Origin: Lactobacillus sp. CBA3605
GTDB lineage: Bacteria; Bacillota; Bacilli; Lactobacillales; Lactobacillaceae
DNA length: 64,000 nt
Direction: 5' to 3'
Assembly (NCBI RefSeq): GCF_002970915.1
Contig: NZ_CP027190.1
Location: 1,612,001-1,676,000, forward strand
The position numbers were made by a program, and so were the translations under genes. Of this stretch, positions 17,433 through 26,535 are shown one piece after another; within the stretch, counting starts at the first letter, position 1; every line of letters starts with the position of its first letter. Below the pieces are notes generated by a model, which was not told the origin of the DNA, searched no databases, and worked only from the letters and a program-made list of their open reading frames with translations.

Positions 17433-19436
17433 ATGGTGAAGAAAATGCAAACGGTTACAGTTTTGACCCCTGTTAATGGAACGGTTATCCCGTTAAAATC
17501 AGTGAAAGATCCGGTTTTTTCAGCCGGCATGTTGGGACTTGGATTTGGCGTGCAGCCTAGTGATGGGCAAATCGTCGCACCAGTCAGTGGGAAAGTAACG
17601 ATGGTCGCTGAAACCAAGCACGCAATTGGCTTCAGTACACCAGCTGATAACTTAGAAGTGTTGGTACATTTAGGGATTGATACGGTGGACTTAAAAGGTG
17701 CACCGTTTACCTTAACGGTCAAAGTTGGTGACGAGGTGAGAGCCGGCGACGTGATTGCGACCATGGATTTAGCAGCTATCGAACAAGCCAATAAGCAGAC
17801 GACCGTGATTCTAGCGGTGACTAATTCTAGTGATAAGTTGGACTCGTTAGATATTGCGACTGGGACTGCTACGGCAGGTCAAACGGTTGCTACGGGACGA
17901 CTAAATGCTAATACATTTAATGCCAAGCGGCAGGGCCGCTTACCACAAGAAGGTAAGTATGATGAACTAGCAGCGGCAATCGTTGCTAATGTCGGTGGCG
18001 TTGAGAATATTAAGAGTTTGATTCACTGTATTACGCGGCTGCGCTTCTATCTTAAGGATGAACAGCAAGCTAATGATGAGGTCATTGCGAATTTAAAAGG
18101 CGTTATCGACGTTGCGAAAGCCGGCGGTCAATATCAAGTGATTATTGGGCCAGCTGTAACGGATGTCTATGATGCCGTAATTAAGTTAATCGGACCCGAA
18201 TTATCCAATGATGCGGAAACGGCTAAAGCGGTCGCCGAAACCAATGCCGCTGCCAATCGGCCAACCACGTTGTGGGGTCAGATCAAGTATGCCTTTAGTA
18301 GTCTAATTGGGGTGATTACGGGGTCGATGATTCCGGTGATTGGATTATTGGCTGCTTCTGGGATTCTAAAAGGGGTGCTGGCATTACTGACGACCTTTAA
18401 TATTGTTGATCCAAAGGCCTCGACGTATATCATTATTAATGCCATGGGTGATTCGGTGTTTTACTTCTTACCGATTTTTGTCGGCTTCACCGCTGCGAAA
18501 AAGTTAGGGTCTGATCCAGTCATTATGGGGATTATTGGTGGCGTCTTAACCTATCCGACCTTGGTTTCAATTGCGGGTGGTGGCAAGACGTTGGGGACTT
18601 TCCTCGGTATGAGTGTGAATGCGAGTTTCTTTGGCTTACCGGTGCATATGGCGTCGTATACGTATTCTATTTTTCCAATGATTGCGGGGGCTTGGCTGGC
18701 TAGCAAGCTTGAACCGTGGTTAAAACGGGTAATTCCAGTGGTTTTACGGATGATTTTTGTGCCATTATTCGAAGTTGTCATTATTTCTGGCGTTATTATT
18801 TTATTCCTCGGGCCAATCATTACTGTGATTTCAACGGGCTTAGCCAATGCCATTGTGGCCATTTATAACTTAAGTCCAGCAATTTCTGGGTTGATTATTG
18901 GTGGGTTCTATCAAGTTCTCGTGATTTTTGGATTACATTGGGCCTTGATTCCAATCGTCGCTAACGATATTGCGTCGACGGGGCATAGTTATTTAAATGC
19001 CATCATTTCTGCAACCATGGTTGCTCAAGGTGGGGCCGTGCTGGCGATTGCGATGAAGTCTAAATTAGCTAATATCAAAGAGTTAGCTTGGCCGGCAACC
19101 ATCTCAGCCTTTTCTGGTGTGACAGAACCAGCGATGTACGGGATTAACTTAAAGTATGGTCGCGCCTTTGTCACCGCCAGTATCGGGGCTGCCGTTGGGG
19201 GCTTCTTGACCGGACTGCTACACGTTAATATGTGGGGCTTTAGTGGGTCGTTAATTGGATTTACTTCTTTTGTGAATCCGAAGGGGTTGGACTTTAGCTT
19301 CTGGGGTTATTGGATTGCGACGCTTGCCACAATTGTGGTGTCATTTACCTTAACTTGGTTCTTCGGCTTTAAGGATGAAGATGTCGCAACCGTTAAGACG
19401 GCGCCTAAGAAACGTCATTTAGGTGAAACGGCCTAA
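17433..19436 (+). CDS. treB: PTS trehalose transporter EIIABC
   Basis: A 667-residue permease with order A-B-C. EIIA (crr type) spans about 1-155 with His79 in VLVHLGIDT; EIIB spans about 165-245 with Cys199 in LIHCITRLRF; EIIC (about 275-650) has roughly ten membrane segments. Its domains pass phosphate from HPr to trehalose during uptake. A covalently attached EIIA at the front means no separate EIIA is needed. AAAAGGAGG precedes the ATG by eight bases. Specificity for trehalose is inferred from the flanking treR and treA. Confidence 0.93.
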   Translation: MVKKMQTVTVLTPVNGTVIPLKSVKDPVFSAGMLGLGFGVQPSDGQIVAPVSGKVTMVAETKHAIGFSTPADNLEVLVHLGIDTVDLKGAPFTLTVKVGDEVRAGDVIATMDLAAIEQANKQTTVILAVTNSSDKLDSLDIATGTATAGQTVATGRLNANTFNAKRQGRLPQEGKYDELAAAIVANVGGVENIKSLIHCITRLRFYLKDEQQANDEVIANLKGVIDVAKAGGQYQVIIGPAVTDVYDAVIKLIGPELSNDAETAKAVAETNAAANRPTTLWGQIKYAFSSLIGVITGSMIPVIGLLAASGILKGVLALLTTFNIVDPKASTYIIINAMGDSVFYFLPIFVGFTAAKKLGSDPVIMGIIGGVLTYPTLVSIAGGGKTLGTFLGMSVNASFFGLPVHMASYTYSIFPMIAGAWLASKLEPWLKRVIPVVLRMIFVPLFEVVIISGVIILFLGPIITVISTGLANAIVAIYNLSPAISGLIIGGFYQVLVIFGLHWALIPIVANDIASTGHSYLNAIISATMVAQGGAVLAIAMKSKLANIKELAWPATISAFSGVTEPAMYGINLKYGRAFVTASIGAAVGGFLTGLLHVNMWGFSGSLIGFTSFVNPKGLDFSFWGYWIATLATIVVSFTLTWFFGFKDEDVATVKTAPKKRHLGETA

Positions 19437-19458
19437 TTTTAAAAATTTATATGTGACG

Positions 19459-19508
19459 CAAAAACGGCATGAATTCGTTTATTTTCTCGAATTCATGCCG
19501 TTTTTTTA
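19459..19508. terminator. Bidirectional terminator after the trehalose operon
   Basis: AAAAACGGCATGAATTCG pairs with CGAATTCATGCCGTTTTT. Both strands end in T-runs, and the stop codon of the opposite gene (19506-19508) overlaps it. Confidence 0.93.
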
Positions 19509-20285
19509 ATTAAGCTGATTCACATGCGCTTGTTGGTGCATCGCTTCAACATAAATCCGTACAAAGTCGGTGCCATACGTGGTCGCCAAGTGTTGTTCAA
19601 GATTCGGCGTTGGTGGCAAGACTTGCAGTAAAGGCCGAATCCATTGATTAGTTGGGAGCAAGCGTAATAAGCAGTGGCTCGTGAATTGGGAGAATAATAA
19701 ATTGCGCCCAAAGAGCTGTCCTAAGCGAGCTTGAAAGCCGGGTTGATTGACTGGAATGAGTTGCAAACGACTGTTGTTCATATCCCCTAATAATAATTTT
19801 GTGTGCGGAAAGTCAGTGTGTAAGTCCAACTGTTGATTCTTATAGGCTTTAGCAATCACCGGTGATAGTTGAACTAACCAGATGAGTTGATGTTGCTCTA
19901 GGTGCAGCAGTAGTCGTAACGTGACGACATCCGTTGGCGTTAGGGCATAACTATAATGGTTTAAGTTGGTGGGGGTCAGGTGAGTATGTAAAGTCTGTTG
20001 CAACGCCAAAAAATCACCGGCTTGCCAAGTTAGCGCTAATTGATCGTGATTTGTTAACCATAGCGGATGGTCGGCTAATCGTAACGTTAAAAAACGGGCG
20101 GCTTGTGGTGCTGGTTGATCCAACATTAATAACCAGTAGGAACTGGCACTAGACCGCGCAAAGTTCCGCGCTAGGATATGAACAGTAGGAGGGAGTGCCG
20201 TCTGAACAGCTAGCTGGAGTTGACGCCGATGACTGGCGGTATTAATGAATGGTTGTGAAATTTGAGTTGTTCGCCATTTTGCCAA
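19506..20285 (-). CDS. Hypothetical protein, about 259 residues
   Basis: I do not recognise this protein. It is rich in Leu, Gln and Thr, has no signal peptide and no clear motif. The start is uncertain: no ATG is near, and AGGAGA on the minus strand lies eight bases before TTG 20285 and five before GTG 20288; I prefer TTG. It is transcribed away from the GH65 phosphorylase gene and shares a short divergent promoter region with it. It could be a regulator or an accessory protein, but nothing in the sequence proves either. Confidence 0.55.
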   Translation of the reverse strand: MAKWRTTQISQPFINTASHRRQLQLAVQTALPPTVHILARNFARSSASSYWLLMLDQPAPQAARFLTLRLADHPLWLTNHDQLALTWQAGDFLALQQTLHTHLTPTNLNHYSYALTPTDVVTLRLLLHLEQHQLIWLVQLSPVIAKAYKNQQLDLHTDFPHTKLLLGDMNNSRLQLIPVNQPGFQARLGQLFGRNLLFSQFTSHCLLRLLPTNQWIRPLLQVLPPTPNLEQHLATTYGTDFVRIYVEAMHQQAHVNQLN

Positions 20286-20383
20286 CACGCATCTCTCCTG
20301 ACTAAATAAACTACCCTGAGTATAGGTCAAAGTACTGCGGACCACACAAATAAGGTTCAAATTTTAAAAGACTGATGACTTTC

Positions 20384-20413
20384 GGCGGTAATTCGGGGTG
20401 ACCGCGGTATAAT
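20384..20413 (+). promoter_or_regulatory. Promoter region of the GH65 gene
   Basis: TATAAT at 20408-20413 has no good -35 box. An inverted repeat GCGGT...ACCGC (20385-20405) occupies the -35 area, which suggests an activator or repressor site. Confidence 0.4.
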
Positions 20414-20484
20414 AGAAAGTGAGAGCTGATTATTTGATAACCAGTTTTAGACGGTTAACAGGTAAGAGTTTGAGGAGGCCCAAA

Positions 20485-22638
20485 ATGGATTTATGGACAA
20501 TTGAAGCCGATCAACCAACCCGTGAATTGGCAACCCAATTCACGGTTAGTAATGGGTTGATTGGGGTTAAAGATTTAACTGAAATACCACAGTTACAAAC
20601 CGGACAACCGACTGATACGGTTGTTTATGTGAATGGGTTTTATGATGATGCCCCGATTCAATACGGTAAAGCCCAATTTGGTTTTCCAAAACAAAATCAA
20701 ACCATGTTGCCACTACCAGCGCCCACGCGTTTTGACCTATGGTTGGACGATGTGCCAGTGGATTTACAACAAGGGCGACTCGTGGCACAACATTATCAGT
20801 TATCCATGCAAACCGGGCAATTTACCCATACGATTACTTGGGAAGAACAGGCGACCGGTCGACAACTAGCCATTACCTTAACGCGTTTTGCAAGCTTGGA
20901 TACTGCAGGGCTATTAACCCAACAGCTCCGAGTGCAAGCGCTTAATTTTGAACACGGTCGTTTGCGGGTGATTTCTGGGCGACATGCGCAGGCACAAGCT
21001 GAGGCGACTGATCAGAGTATTGAACCAGCAGTGACGCAATTAACGCCAGCCTTACGTGGGTTAACCTATACGGCGCCACACAGTAAACAAATTGTGACCT
21101 TAGTGACCCACTATGATCAACCTGGACAGTGGGTTGCTGATGGAAATTGGTTGAGTGAATTTGAATTAACCACGCAACCAATCAGCTTAACCAAAACCGG
21201 GTGGTTCCAATTAGGCGCCCTCACGGCCTTATCAACAACGGCGACTACCCAGTTGACGACGAGCTTTGCAGAATTAGCACAGGCACAAACGGCGGTGTTA
21301 ACAAAGCTTTGGGCCACGTGTGATATTCAAATTAGTGGGGATTCAACGTCACAATTAGGCCTCCGTTTTTCACAATTTGGGTTATTACAGTCGTCGGGAA
21401 CGTATCAAGGTTGTCAAGGCACTGCTGCAAAGGAATTAACCGAGAGTGGCTATAATGGGCATTACTTTTGGAATACTGAAATCTATGAAGCCCCTTTCTT
21501 TTATTGGAACCAGCCGCAGTTAGCCCGGCGGTTATTATTAGGCCATTACCAGCAATTGGTGCAGGCACAGTCCCACGCACAAGCATTAGGCCTGAATGGC
21601 GCCTTGTTCTCCTGGCAAACGATTAATGATGAAACGGCGTCAGCCTACTGTCCAGCTAGTACGGCGGCTATTCATATTAATGCGGATATTGCCTATTTGG
21701 TGATTCGCTATTATCAGGTTACGCATGATGCGACCTTTATGCGGGACTATGGTCAGGAATTATTAGTTGAAACCAGTCGTTTTTATTTAAGTTATGGCAA
21801 TTTTGATCAGGAAAAAGGATTTGTTTTGAATACGGTGACGGGACCGGATGAATATACGGCGTTAATTAATAATAATGCTTATACGAATTATCTGGTTCAA
21901 TTTGAACTGCGTTATTTAACGGACCACTTCACGCAAAAAGATATCGGCCGCTTTAAAGTTTCACAACGCGAATGGGATCATTTTAAAGCTGCAGCGGATC
22001 AGATGTACTTTGAAACCCATGGCGATTTGATTGCGCAAGATGATAGTTTCTTGTCGAAGGAACGCTTAGATTTGAAACGCATTCCTAAGGATCAATTTCC
22101 ACTTTCGCGACACTACCATCCCTTGATGTTATACCGGTTACAAGTTTTGCAGCAGGCAGATTTACTATTAGCAATGGTATTGTTACCAGAACAGTTCAGC
22201 ATGGCACAAGTAAAGACTAACTATGATTATTACGAACCGTTGACAGCACCTGATTCATCACTTTCGCCAGCAATCCATGCGATTGCGGCGGCACGTTTTG
22301 GTGATGATACTGACGCGAGTGCCTTCTTGCAACGGACCATTAATACGGACCTAGAAAATGAACAGGGTAATCCGGTGGCTGGCCTGCATTCAGCGGCCAT
22401 GGGTGGTAGTTGGCTAACCTTTGCTTGGGGGCTGATGGGCTTAACCGTTGATGATGATGTGGCTACTTTACGACCACAGTTACCTGCCAACTGGACCAGT
22501 TGTACGTTTAAGTTACGTTATCGCGGGATTATCTATACGATTGAAGTGACGGCGACAGCTTTAGTCGTGACGGGCGCGCAAGGTGATGAAGTGACTATCG
22601 ATGCGGATCAACGGCTGATTCGTATCTTAGCAGTGTAA
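20485..22638 (+). CDS. GH65 family glycoside phosphorylase (maltose/trehalose-type)
   Basis: The 717-residue protein has the GH65 layout: N-terminal beta sandwich, then an alpha-barrel with GHYFWNTEIYEAPFFYWNQP, the catalytic-acid motif TGPDEYTALINNNAYTN (Glu456) and DSSLSPAIHAIAA. Such enzymes use phosphate to break maltose, trehalose, trehalose 6-P, kojibiose or nigerose, releasing beta-glucose 1-P. Substrate cannot be read here; proximity to the trehalose operon hints at an alpha-glucobiose. FWNTE has Asn where most members have Asp. AGGAGG lies six bases before ATG 20485; the longer frame begins upstream of the promoter -10 region's downstream leader and is not preferred. No pgmB is adjacent. 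Confidence 0.85.
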   Translation: MDLWTIEADQPTRELATQFTVSNGLIGVKDLTEIPQLQTGQPTDTVVYVNGFYDDAPIQYGKAQFGFPKQNQTMLPLPAPTRFDLWLDDVPVDLQQGRLVAQHYQLSMQTGQFTHTITWEEQATGRQLAITLTRFASLDTAGLLTQQLRVQALNFEHGRLRVISGRHAQAQAEATDQSIEPAVTQLTPALRGLTYTAPHSKQIVTLVTHYDQPGQWVADGNWLSEFELTTQPISLTKTGWFQLGALTALSTTATTQLTTSFAELAQAQTAVLTKLWATCDIQISGDSTSQLGLRFSQFGLLQSSGTYQGCQGTAAKELTESGYNGHYFWNTEIYEAPFFYWNQPQLARRLLLGHYQQLVQAQSHAQALGLNGALFSWQTINDETASAYCPASTAAIHINADIAYLVIRYYQVTHDATFMRDYGQELLVETSRFYLSYGNFDQEKGFVLNTVTGPDEYTALINNNAYTNYLVQFELRYLTDHFTQKDIGRFKVSQREWDHFKAAADQMYFETHGDLIAQDDSFLSKERLDLKRIPKDQFPLSRHYHPLMLYRLQVLQQADLLLAMVLLPEQFSMAQVKTNYDYYEPLTAPDSSLSPAIHAIAAARFGDDTDASAFLQRTINTDLENEQGNPVAGLHSAAMGGSWLTFAWGLMGLTVDDDVATLRPQLPANWTSCTFKLRYRGIIYTIEVTATALVVTGAQGDEVTIDADQRLIRILAV

Positions 22639-22657
22639 GCTTAGAAATGAAGTAAAT

Positions 22658-22701
22658 AATGGTCCAATCAATGACTAAAACCCATTGATTGGACCATTTT
22701 T
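22658..22701. terminator. Bidirectional terminator between GH65 and lysR genes
   Basis: AATGGTCCAATCAATG pairs perfectly with CATTGATTGGACCATT. It is followed by T5 on the plus strand and lies between convergent genes. Confidence 0.92.
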
Positions 22702-22715
22702 GATACTAAATTTTC

Positions 22716-23603
22716 CTATTTTGGGATAGCAGTAGGCCAGTGTTGTTGGATGTCCCTAATTAAGGGGATTAAGCGGCTCTTTTGGGACAGTGAATAGTTG
22801 GCATAGATTGGCATCTGAGCACTATCGTCGCTAATTGGTACGGAAACTCGATCAGTGTCTGCTTTAACACTTTTATCATATAAAGCGTCACTCTGTGAAA
22901 GGCTAGTGGTAAAGAATGGAAAACGAGAATATTTAGTGATTTCAGTAAAAGAATCACGATCGTCTTGATACATAAATTTTGCATTTGCAATCTGTTCTTC
23001 GATTATTTTATGCCATGAGCCAATGGCACGCATGACGATAAAGCTTAGGCCTTTTAATTCGTCGAAAGTTACGGTTGCTTGGTTGGCTAGGTACGTAAAC
23101 TGGTCTAGATTAACTTGTAGTCGTTCTTCACCAATGTATTGAGATTCGATGTCGGTCGCAAAAATCTCTTGATTGGAAAATAGGATTGAATATTGATTGC
23201 TATTCAGTACTGTTTCAATCTCTTCTGTGGGGATAAGTTTATCGACAAGTTGAATTTTTTCGTTAAGGGTGTTCTGTAACTGATTCAATAAAATTAGTGG
23301 ACCAGGGACGGTGGCGGCAAGGATTGTTGTGTGTTGGCTATGGTAGTAGTTCTGAACTCTGGAAACCATGGCGGTACTTTCTTGTAATAGCTTGGTTGCC
23401 TCTTTAGCGGCTAGTTCACCAGTAGGTGTGAGTTTGATTCGATTTGCTTGGCGAACAAATAATTGCACACCAAAATCATCCTCTAGTTTTTGCATGCCAC
23501 GCGTGACCGATGGTTGGGTCACGTTCAATTGGGCCGCCGTTTGGGTCAGTGTTCCGGTCTGAGCAAAGACGGTGAGTTCTTCTAATAAATAATTTTCAAT
23601 CAT
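22716..23603 (-). CDS. LysR family transcriptional regulator
   Basis: A 295-residue regulator with an N-terminal helix-turn-helix (LTQTAAQLNVTQPSVTRGMQKLEDDFG, residues about 18-43) and a LysR substrate-binding domain. It is divergent from an aldo/keto reductase gene; the 120-base gap holds a 45-bp box that recurs before the glucose dehydrogenase operon. The likely role is activation of both operons in response to a small effector. The ATG at 23603 has GGAGC about eight bases upstream on the minus strand. Confidence 0.9.
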   Translation of the reverse strand: MIENYLLEELTVFAQTGTLTQTAAQLNVTQPSVTRGMQKLEDDFGVQLFVRQANRIKLTPTGELAAKEATKLLQESTAMVSRVQNYYHSQHTTILAATVPGPLILLNQLQNTLNEKIQLVDKLIPTEEIETVLNSNQYSILFSNQEIFATDIESQYIGEERLQVNLDQFTYLANQATVTFDELKGLSFIVMRAIGSWHKIIEEQIANAKFMYQDDRDSFTEITKYSRFPFFTTSLSQSDALYDKSVKADTDRVSVPISDDSAQMPIYANYSLSQKSRLIPLIRDIQQHWPTAIPK

Positions 23604-23619
23604 TTCATCAGCTCCTAAG

Positions 23620-23664
23620 CATGCGTTAAACGTATATTAGCATGTTTATCTGGTAATTTTCAAA
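23620..23664. promoter_or_regulatory. LysR-type box, copy 1
   Basis: The box begins with a near palindrome ATGCGTT-A-AACGTAT and ends in CTGGTAATTTTCAAA. It shares 41 of 45 bases with copy 2 at 25601-25645. A TTTTCA (23657-23662), 17 bases and TATGAT (23680-23685) place the promoter of the aldo/keto reductase gene immediately downstream, so the palindrome lies at about -70 to -55. Confidence 0.75.
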
Positions 23665-23722
23665 TATTCAGTTGCGACCTATGATAGAGTCATTCAATTA
23701 GAGAAATAGGTGGCGTAAGCGC

Positions 23723-24616
23723 ATGGTTGAGCAATTGGTAGAATTAAATAATGGGGTTGAAATGCCACAAATTGGTTTCGGTGTTTTTCAAATTATTGAT
23801 GAACAAAAATGTGAGTCTGCAGTAACTCAGGCCTTGCAAGTAGGTTATCGCTTAATTGATACTGCTACGGCTTACCAAAATGAAGTTGCGGTTGGGCGGG
23901 CCATTAAAAAAAGTGGTATTGATCGCCAAGCACTGTTTATTACGTCTAAACTATGGGTTGCTGATGCCTCATATGAACGAGCTAAGGCGGGGATTGACGC
24001 ATCACTTAACCGACTGGGCTTAGATTATTTAGATTTATATTTATTACATCAACCTTATGGCGATGTTATTGGTGCATGGCGGGCATTGGAAGAGGCCTAT
24101 CAGGCGGGGAAAATCCGCGCTATCGGAGTCTCAAACTTTTATGCCGATCAATTAAAAAATTTAGAGTTAACAACGGCTATCAGGCCTGCAATTAACCAGA
24201 TAGAGATTAATCCCTGGTATCAGCAAACCGATGCTGTTCAGTTTTTACACTCAGAAGGCATTCAGACTGAGGCATGGGCACCATTCGCAGAGGGAAAACA
24301 AGATATTTTCACCAATCAGAAGCTGGTTGCGATTGGTGAACGGTATGGGAAGTCAGTTAGTCAGGTGATTTTACGCTGGCTATTGCAACGTCAAATTGTG
24401 GTTATTTCTAAAACAAGTCATCGAGACCGGATGGAAACAAATCATAATAGTTGTGACTTTGAACTGGATGATCAGGATATGCAGCAAATTACCACGCTTG
24501 ATCAACATTATAGCCAATTTTTTAATCACCGTGATCCAGTCACTATCGATCAGATTTTTGGCACAAGTATTCAAAAGAATCGGGCGGCTAACTGGAAAGA
24601 TAGTCTACCATCGTAA
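23723..24616 (+). CDS. Aldo/keto reductase (AKR5-like), copy 1
   Basis: A 297-residue NADPH-dependent reductase with the AKR tetrad regions: Asp and Tyr in LIDTATAYQNE, Lys in TSKLWV and His in LLHQPYGD. EAWAPFAEGK and the C-terminal ILRWLLQRQIVVISKT segment are shared with the second AKR at 27999-28850, so the two are paralogues. Substrate is unknown; 2,5-diketogluconate reductase-like members act on sugar-derived ketones and methylglyoxal. It is the first gene after the LysR box and is followed by the GlcU-like carrier, probably in one operon. Confidence 0.9.
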   Translation: MVEQLVELNNGVEMPQIGFGVFQIIDEQKCESAVTQALQVGYRLIDTATAYQNEVAVGRAIKKSGIDRQALFITSKLWVADASYERAKAGIDASLNRLGLDYLDLYLLHQPYGDVIGAWRALEEAYQAGKIRAIGVSNFYADQLKNLELTTAIRPAINQIEINPWYQQTDAVQFLHSEGIQTEAWAPFAEGKQDIFTNQKLVAIGERYGKSVSQVILRWLLQRQIVVISKTSHRDRMETNHNSCDFELDDQDMQQITTLDQHYSQFFNHRDPVTIDQIFGTSIQKNRAANWKDSLPS

Positions 24617-24661
24617 GAACTTAGTTTTACTAAAAAAATTAAAAGAATGAGGGATAGAATT

Positions 24662-25516
24662 ATGACTGTTATTTGGATGTTATTGCCTGCAGTTGCGTGG
24701 GGCATCTTACCATTGATTGTGAGTCAATTAGGTGGTCGACCAATCAATCAGATTTTCGGCACAACTATTGGGACGTTATTAGCCAGCATCGTTGTTCAAA
24801 TTATATTACAACCAGCTATTAATCTAACGGCATTTTTAATGGCAGCTGCGGCAGGTGCGTTCTGGATTGTGGGGCAGTTGGGACAATATACAGGCTATGC
24901 CAATATAGGTGTTTCTAAGACGATGCCAATTTCAACCGGTTTACAGCTGGTTGGCACAGCATTAGTAGGTGTCTTTTTGTTTGGTGAATGGCACACGATA
25001 ACTGCTAGGGTGTTTGGTGGTATTGGAATCGGGTTGTTAGTCCTCGGAGTGATCATGACCGCTATTCAGGATCATCAAGGAGAAACCAGTGGCAAGCAAA
25101 TACAGACAGTTGTCATGTTAGTGCTAACGACGATTGGGTTCATTGTTTTTAATGCAATTCCTAGAGCGCTATCAGCATCGGGGATTGCCATTTTCTTACC
25201 TGAATCGATTGGAATGGTTGTAGCTGTAATTGTTTATATGTTATTTCGTGGTCAAGTGAAAATTGTGAGACAACGGACGAGTTGGCTGAATGTTATTGGT
25301 GGCCTTGTTTTTTCGATCGCCTCACTGAGCTATATTGTATCGGTGAGTCAAAATGGGGTTAATGCAGCATTTGTTGTGTCTCAATTATCAGTAGTGATTT
25401 CCACGTTAGGCGGATTGTTATTTTTACATGAACGAAAATCACGGCATGAATTGGTGTTAACGCTAAGTGGTTTAGGACTGATTGTGGTGGGCGCAATTGT
25501 GACCACGTTGATCTAA
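24662..25516 (+). CDS. GRP-family sugar carrier (GlcU/RbsU-like)
   Basis: The 284-residue protein has ten predicted membrane segments and the GRP-family features LLPAVAWGILPLIVSQLGG at the start, GAFWIVGQLGQYTGY and LHERKSRHEL near the end. Family members import glucose or ribose by proton symport. In Bacillus, glcU is in an operon with glucose 1-dehydrogenase, and the same pairing appears here, which supports glucose. GAGGG lies before ATG 24662; the ATG 15 bases upstream has no RBS. It probably belongs to the AKR-led operon. Confidence 0.85.
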   Translation: MTVIWMLLPAVAWGILPLIVSQLGGRPINQIFGTTIGTLLASIVVQIILQPAINLTAFLMAAAAGAFWIVGQLGQYTGYANIGVSKTMPISTGLQLVGTALVGVFLFGEWHTITARVFGGIGIGLLVLGVIMTAIQDHQGETSGKQIQTVVMLVLTTIGFIVFNAIPRALSASGIAIFLPESIGMVVAVIVYMLFRGQVKIVRQRTSWLNVIGGLVFSIASLSYIVSVSQNGVNAAFVVSQLSVVISTLGGLLFLHERKSRHELVLTLSGLGLIVVGAIVTTLI

Positions 25517-25528
25517 GTGAGGTATAGC

Positions 25529-25601
25529 GGTGGACTTGTTGCTAACTAATCCTGTTGTTTAGTTAGTTGAAGTCCTGACTAATCGGGTAGTTTGGTCCAC
25601 C
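25529..25601 (+). other. Hairpin cluster between glcU-like and gdh genes
   Basis: GGACTT and CTAACTAA pair with TTAGTTAG and AAGTCC to give a 43-base hairpin (25532-25574), inside the outer arms GGTGGAC (25529) and GTCCACC (25595). It lacks a T-run, so it is either a weak terminator or part of the leader/operator region next to the LysR box. Confidence 0.45.
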
Positions 25602-25645
25602 ATGCGTTGAACGTATGGTAGCATGATTATCTGGTAATTTTCAAA
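25601..25645. promoter_or_regulatory. LysR-type box, copy 2
   Basis: The box carries ATGCGTT-G-AACGTAT followed by the same CTGGTAATTTTCAAA end as copy 1. TTTTCA (25638-25643), 17 bases and TAATAT (25661-25666) form the downstream promoter with the same geometry as copy 1. Confidence 0.75.
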
Positions 25646-25737
25646 GCCCAATTTTGGTTTTAATATATAGATATTCAATCAGAACGGTGCACGAACAAAA
25701 CGGCACATTAATTCAACTGGTTAAGGAGTGAATGATA

Positions 25738-26523
25738 ATGTATGAAGATTTAAAGGGTAAGGTAGCTGTTATTACAGGTGGTTCCAAAGGAATTGGCTCA
25801 GCAATCTCAAAACGTTTTGGCAAGGAAAAAATGAATGTCGTGATTAACTATAATAGTGATCCGGTCGGTGCACAAAAAACGGCTGATGAGGTTAAGGTCG
25901 CTGGTGGACAGGCTGTCATCGTTCAAGCTAATATCGCGACTGAAAAAGGTGCTAATGACTTATTAAGCGCAGCGATAGATAACTTTGGTGATCTGGATGT
26001 GTGGGTTAATAATGCGGGCATGGAAATTAAGTCGCCAACGCATGAACTCACACTTGATGATTGGAATAAGGTAACGGCTATTGATCAGACTGGGGTGTTC
26101 TTAGGTTCAAGAACGGCATTAGCTTACTTTAAAGCGCATAATAAGCCAGGAAATATTATTAACATGTCATCTGTTCATGAACGGATTCCATGGCCGACGT
26201 TTGCGAGTTATGCAGCCGCAAAAGGGAGCGTCAAGTTGTTTTCACAAACAATTGCGATGGAATATGCTCAGGACAACATTCGAGTCAATGCAATTGGACC
26301 TGGTGCAATTAATACACCGATCAACGCTAAGAAATTTGCTGACCCTGAACAATATGCGCAAACGGCTGATATGGTACCAATGAATCGTATTGGAACGCCG
26401 GAAGAAGTTGCTGCCGGAGCGGCCTGGTTAGCCTCCGCTGAGTCTAGTTATGTTACCGGTATTACGTTATTTATTGATGGTGGGATGACTTTGTATCCTG
26501 CTTTCAAGGATGGTCAGGGTTAA
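25738..26523 (+). CDS. gdh: Glucose 1-dehydrogenase (SDR family)
   Basis: A 261-residue short-chain dehydrogenase that closely resembles Bacillus glucose dehydrogenase throughout: MYEDLKGKVAVITGGSKGIG (Rossmann), NNAG, NMSSVHERIPWPTFASYAAAKGS with the catalytic Ser-Tyr-Lys, GPGAINTPINA and a C-terminal FIDGGMTLYPAF. It oxidises glucose to gluconolactone with NAD(P)+. The second ATG (25738) has AAGGAG nine bases upstream, whereas the first ATG is only three away. It has its own promoter under the second LysR box, and the anchored flavodoxin gene follows by 12 bases. Confidence 0.93.
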   Translation: MYEDLKGKVAVITGGSKGIGSAISKRFGKEKMNVVINYNSDPVGAQKTADEVKVAGGQAVIVQANIATEKGANDLLSAAIDNFGDLDVWVNNAGMEIKSPTHELTLDDWNKVTAIDQTGVFLGSRTALAYFKAHNKPGNIINMSSVHERIPWPTFASYAAAKGSVKLFSQTIAMEYAQDNIRVNAIGPGAINTPINAKKFADPEQYAQTADMVPMNRIGTPEEVAAGAAWLASAESSYVTGITLFIDGGMTLYPAFKDGQG

Positions 26524-26535
26524 TAAGGATTACTA

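Noticed and set aside
25529..25601. Rho-independent terminator between the glcU-like gene and gdh
   Set aside because: The stems are good but no T-run follows, so it is listed only as a hairpin cluster.
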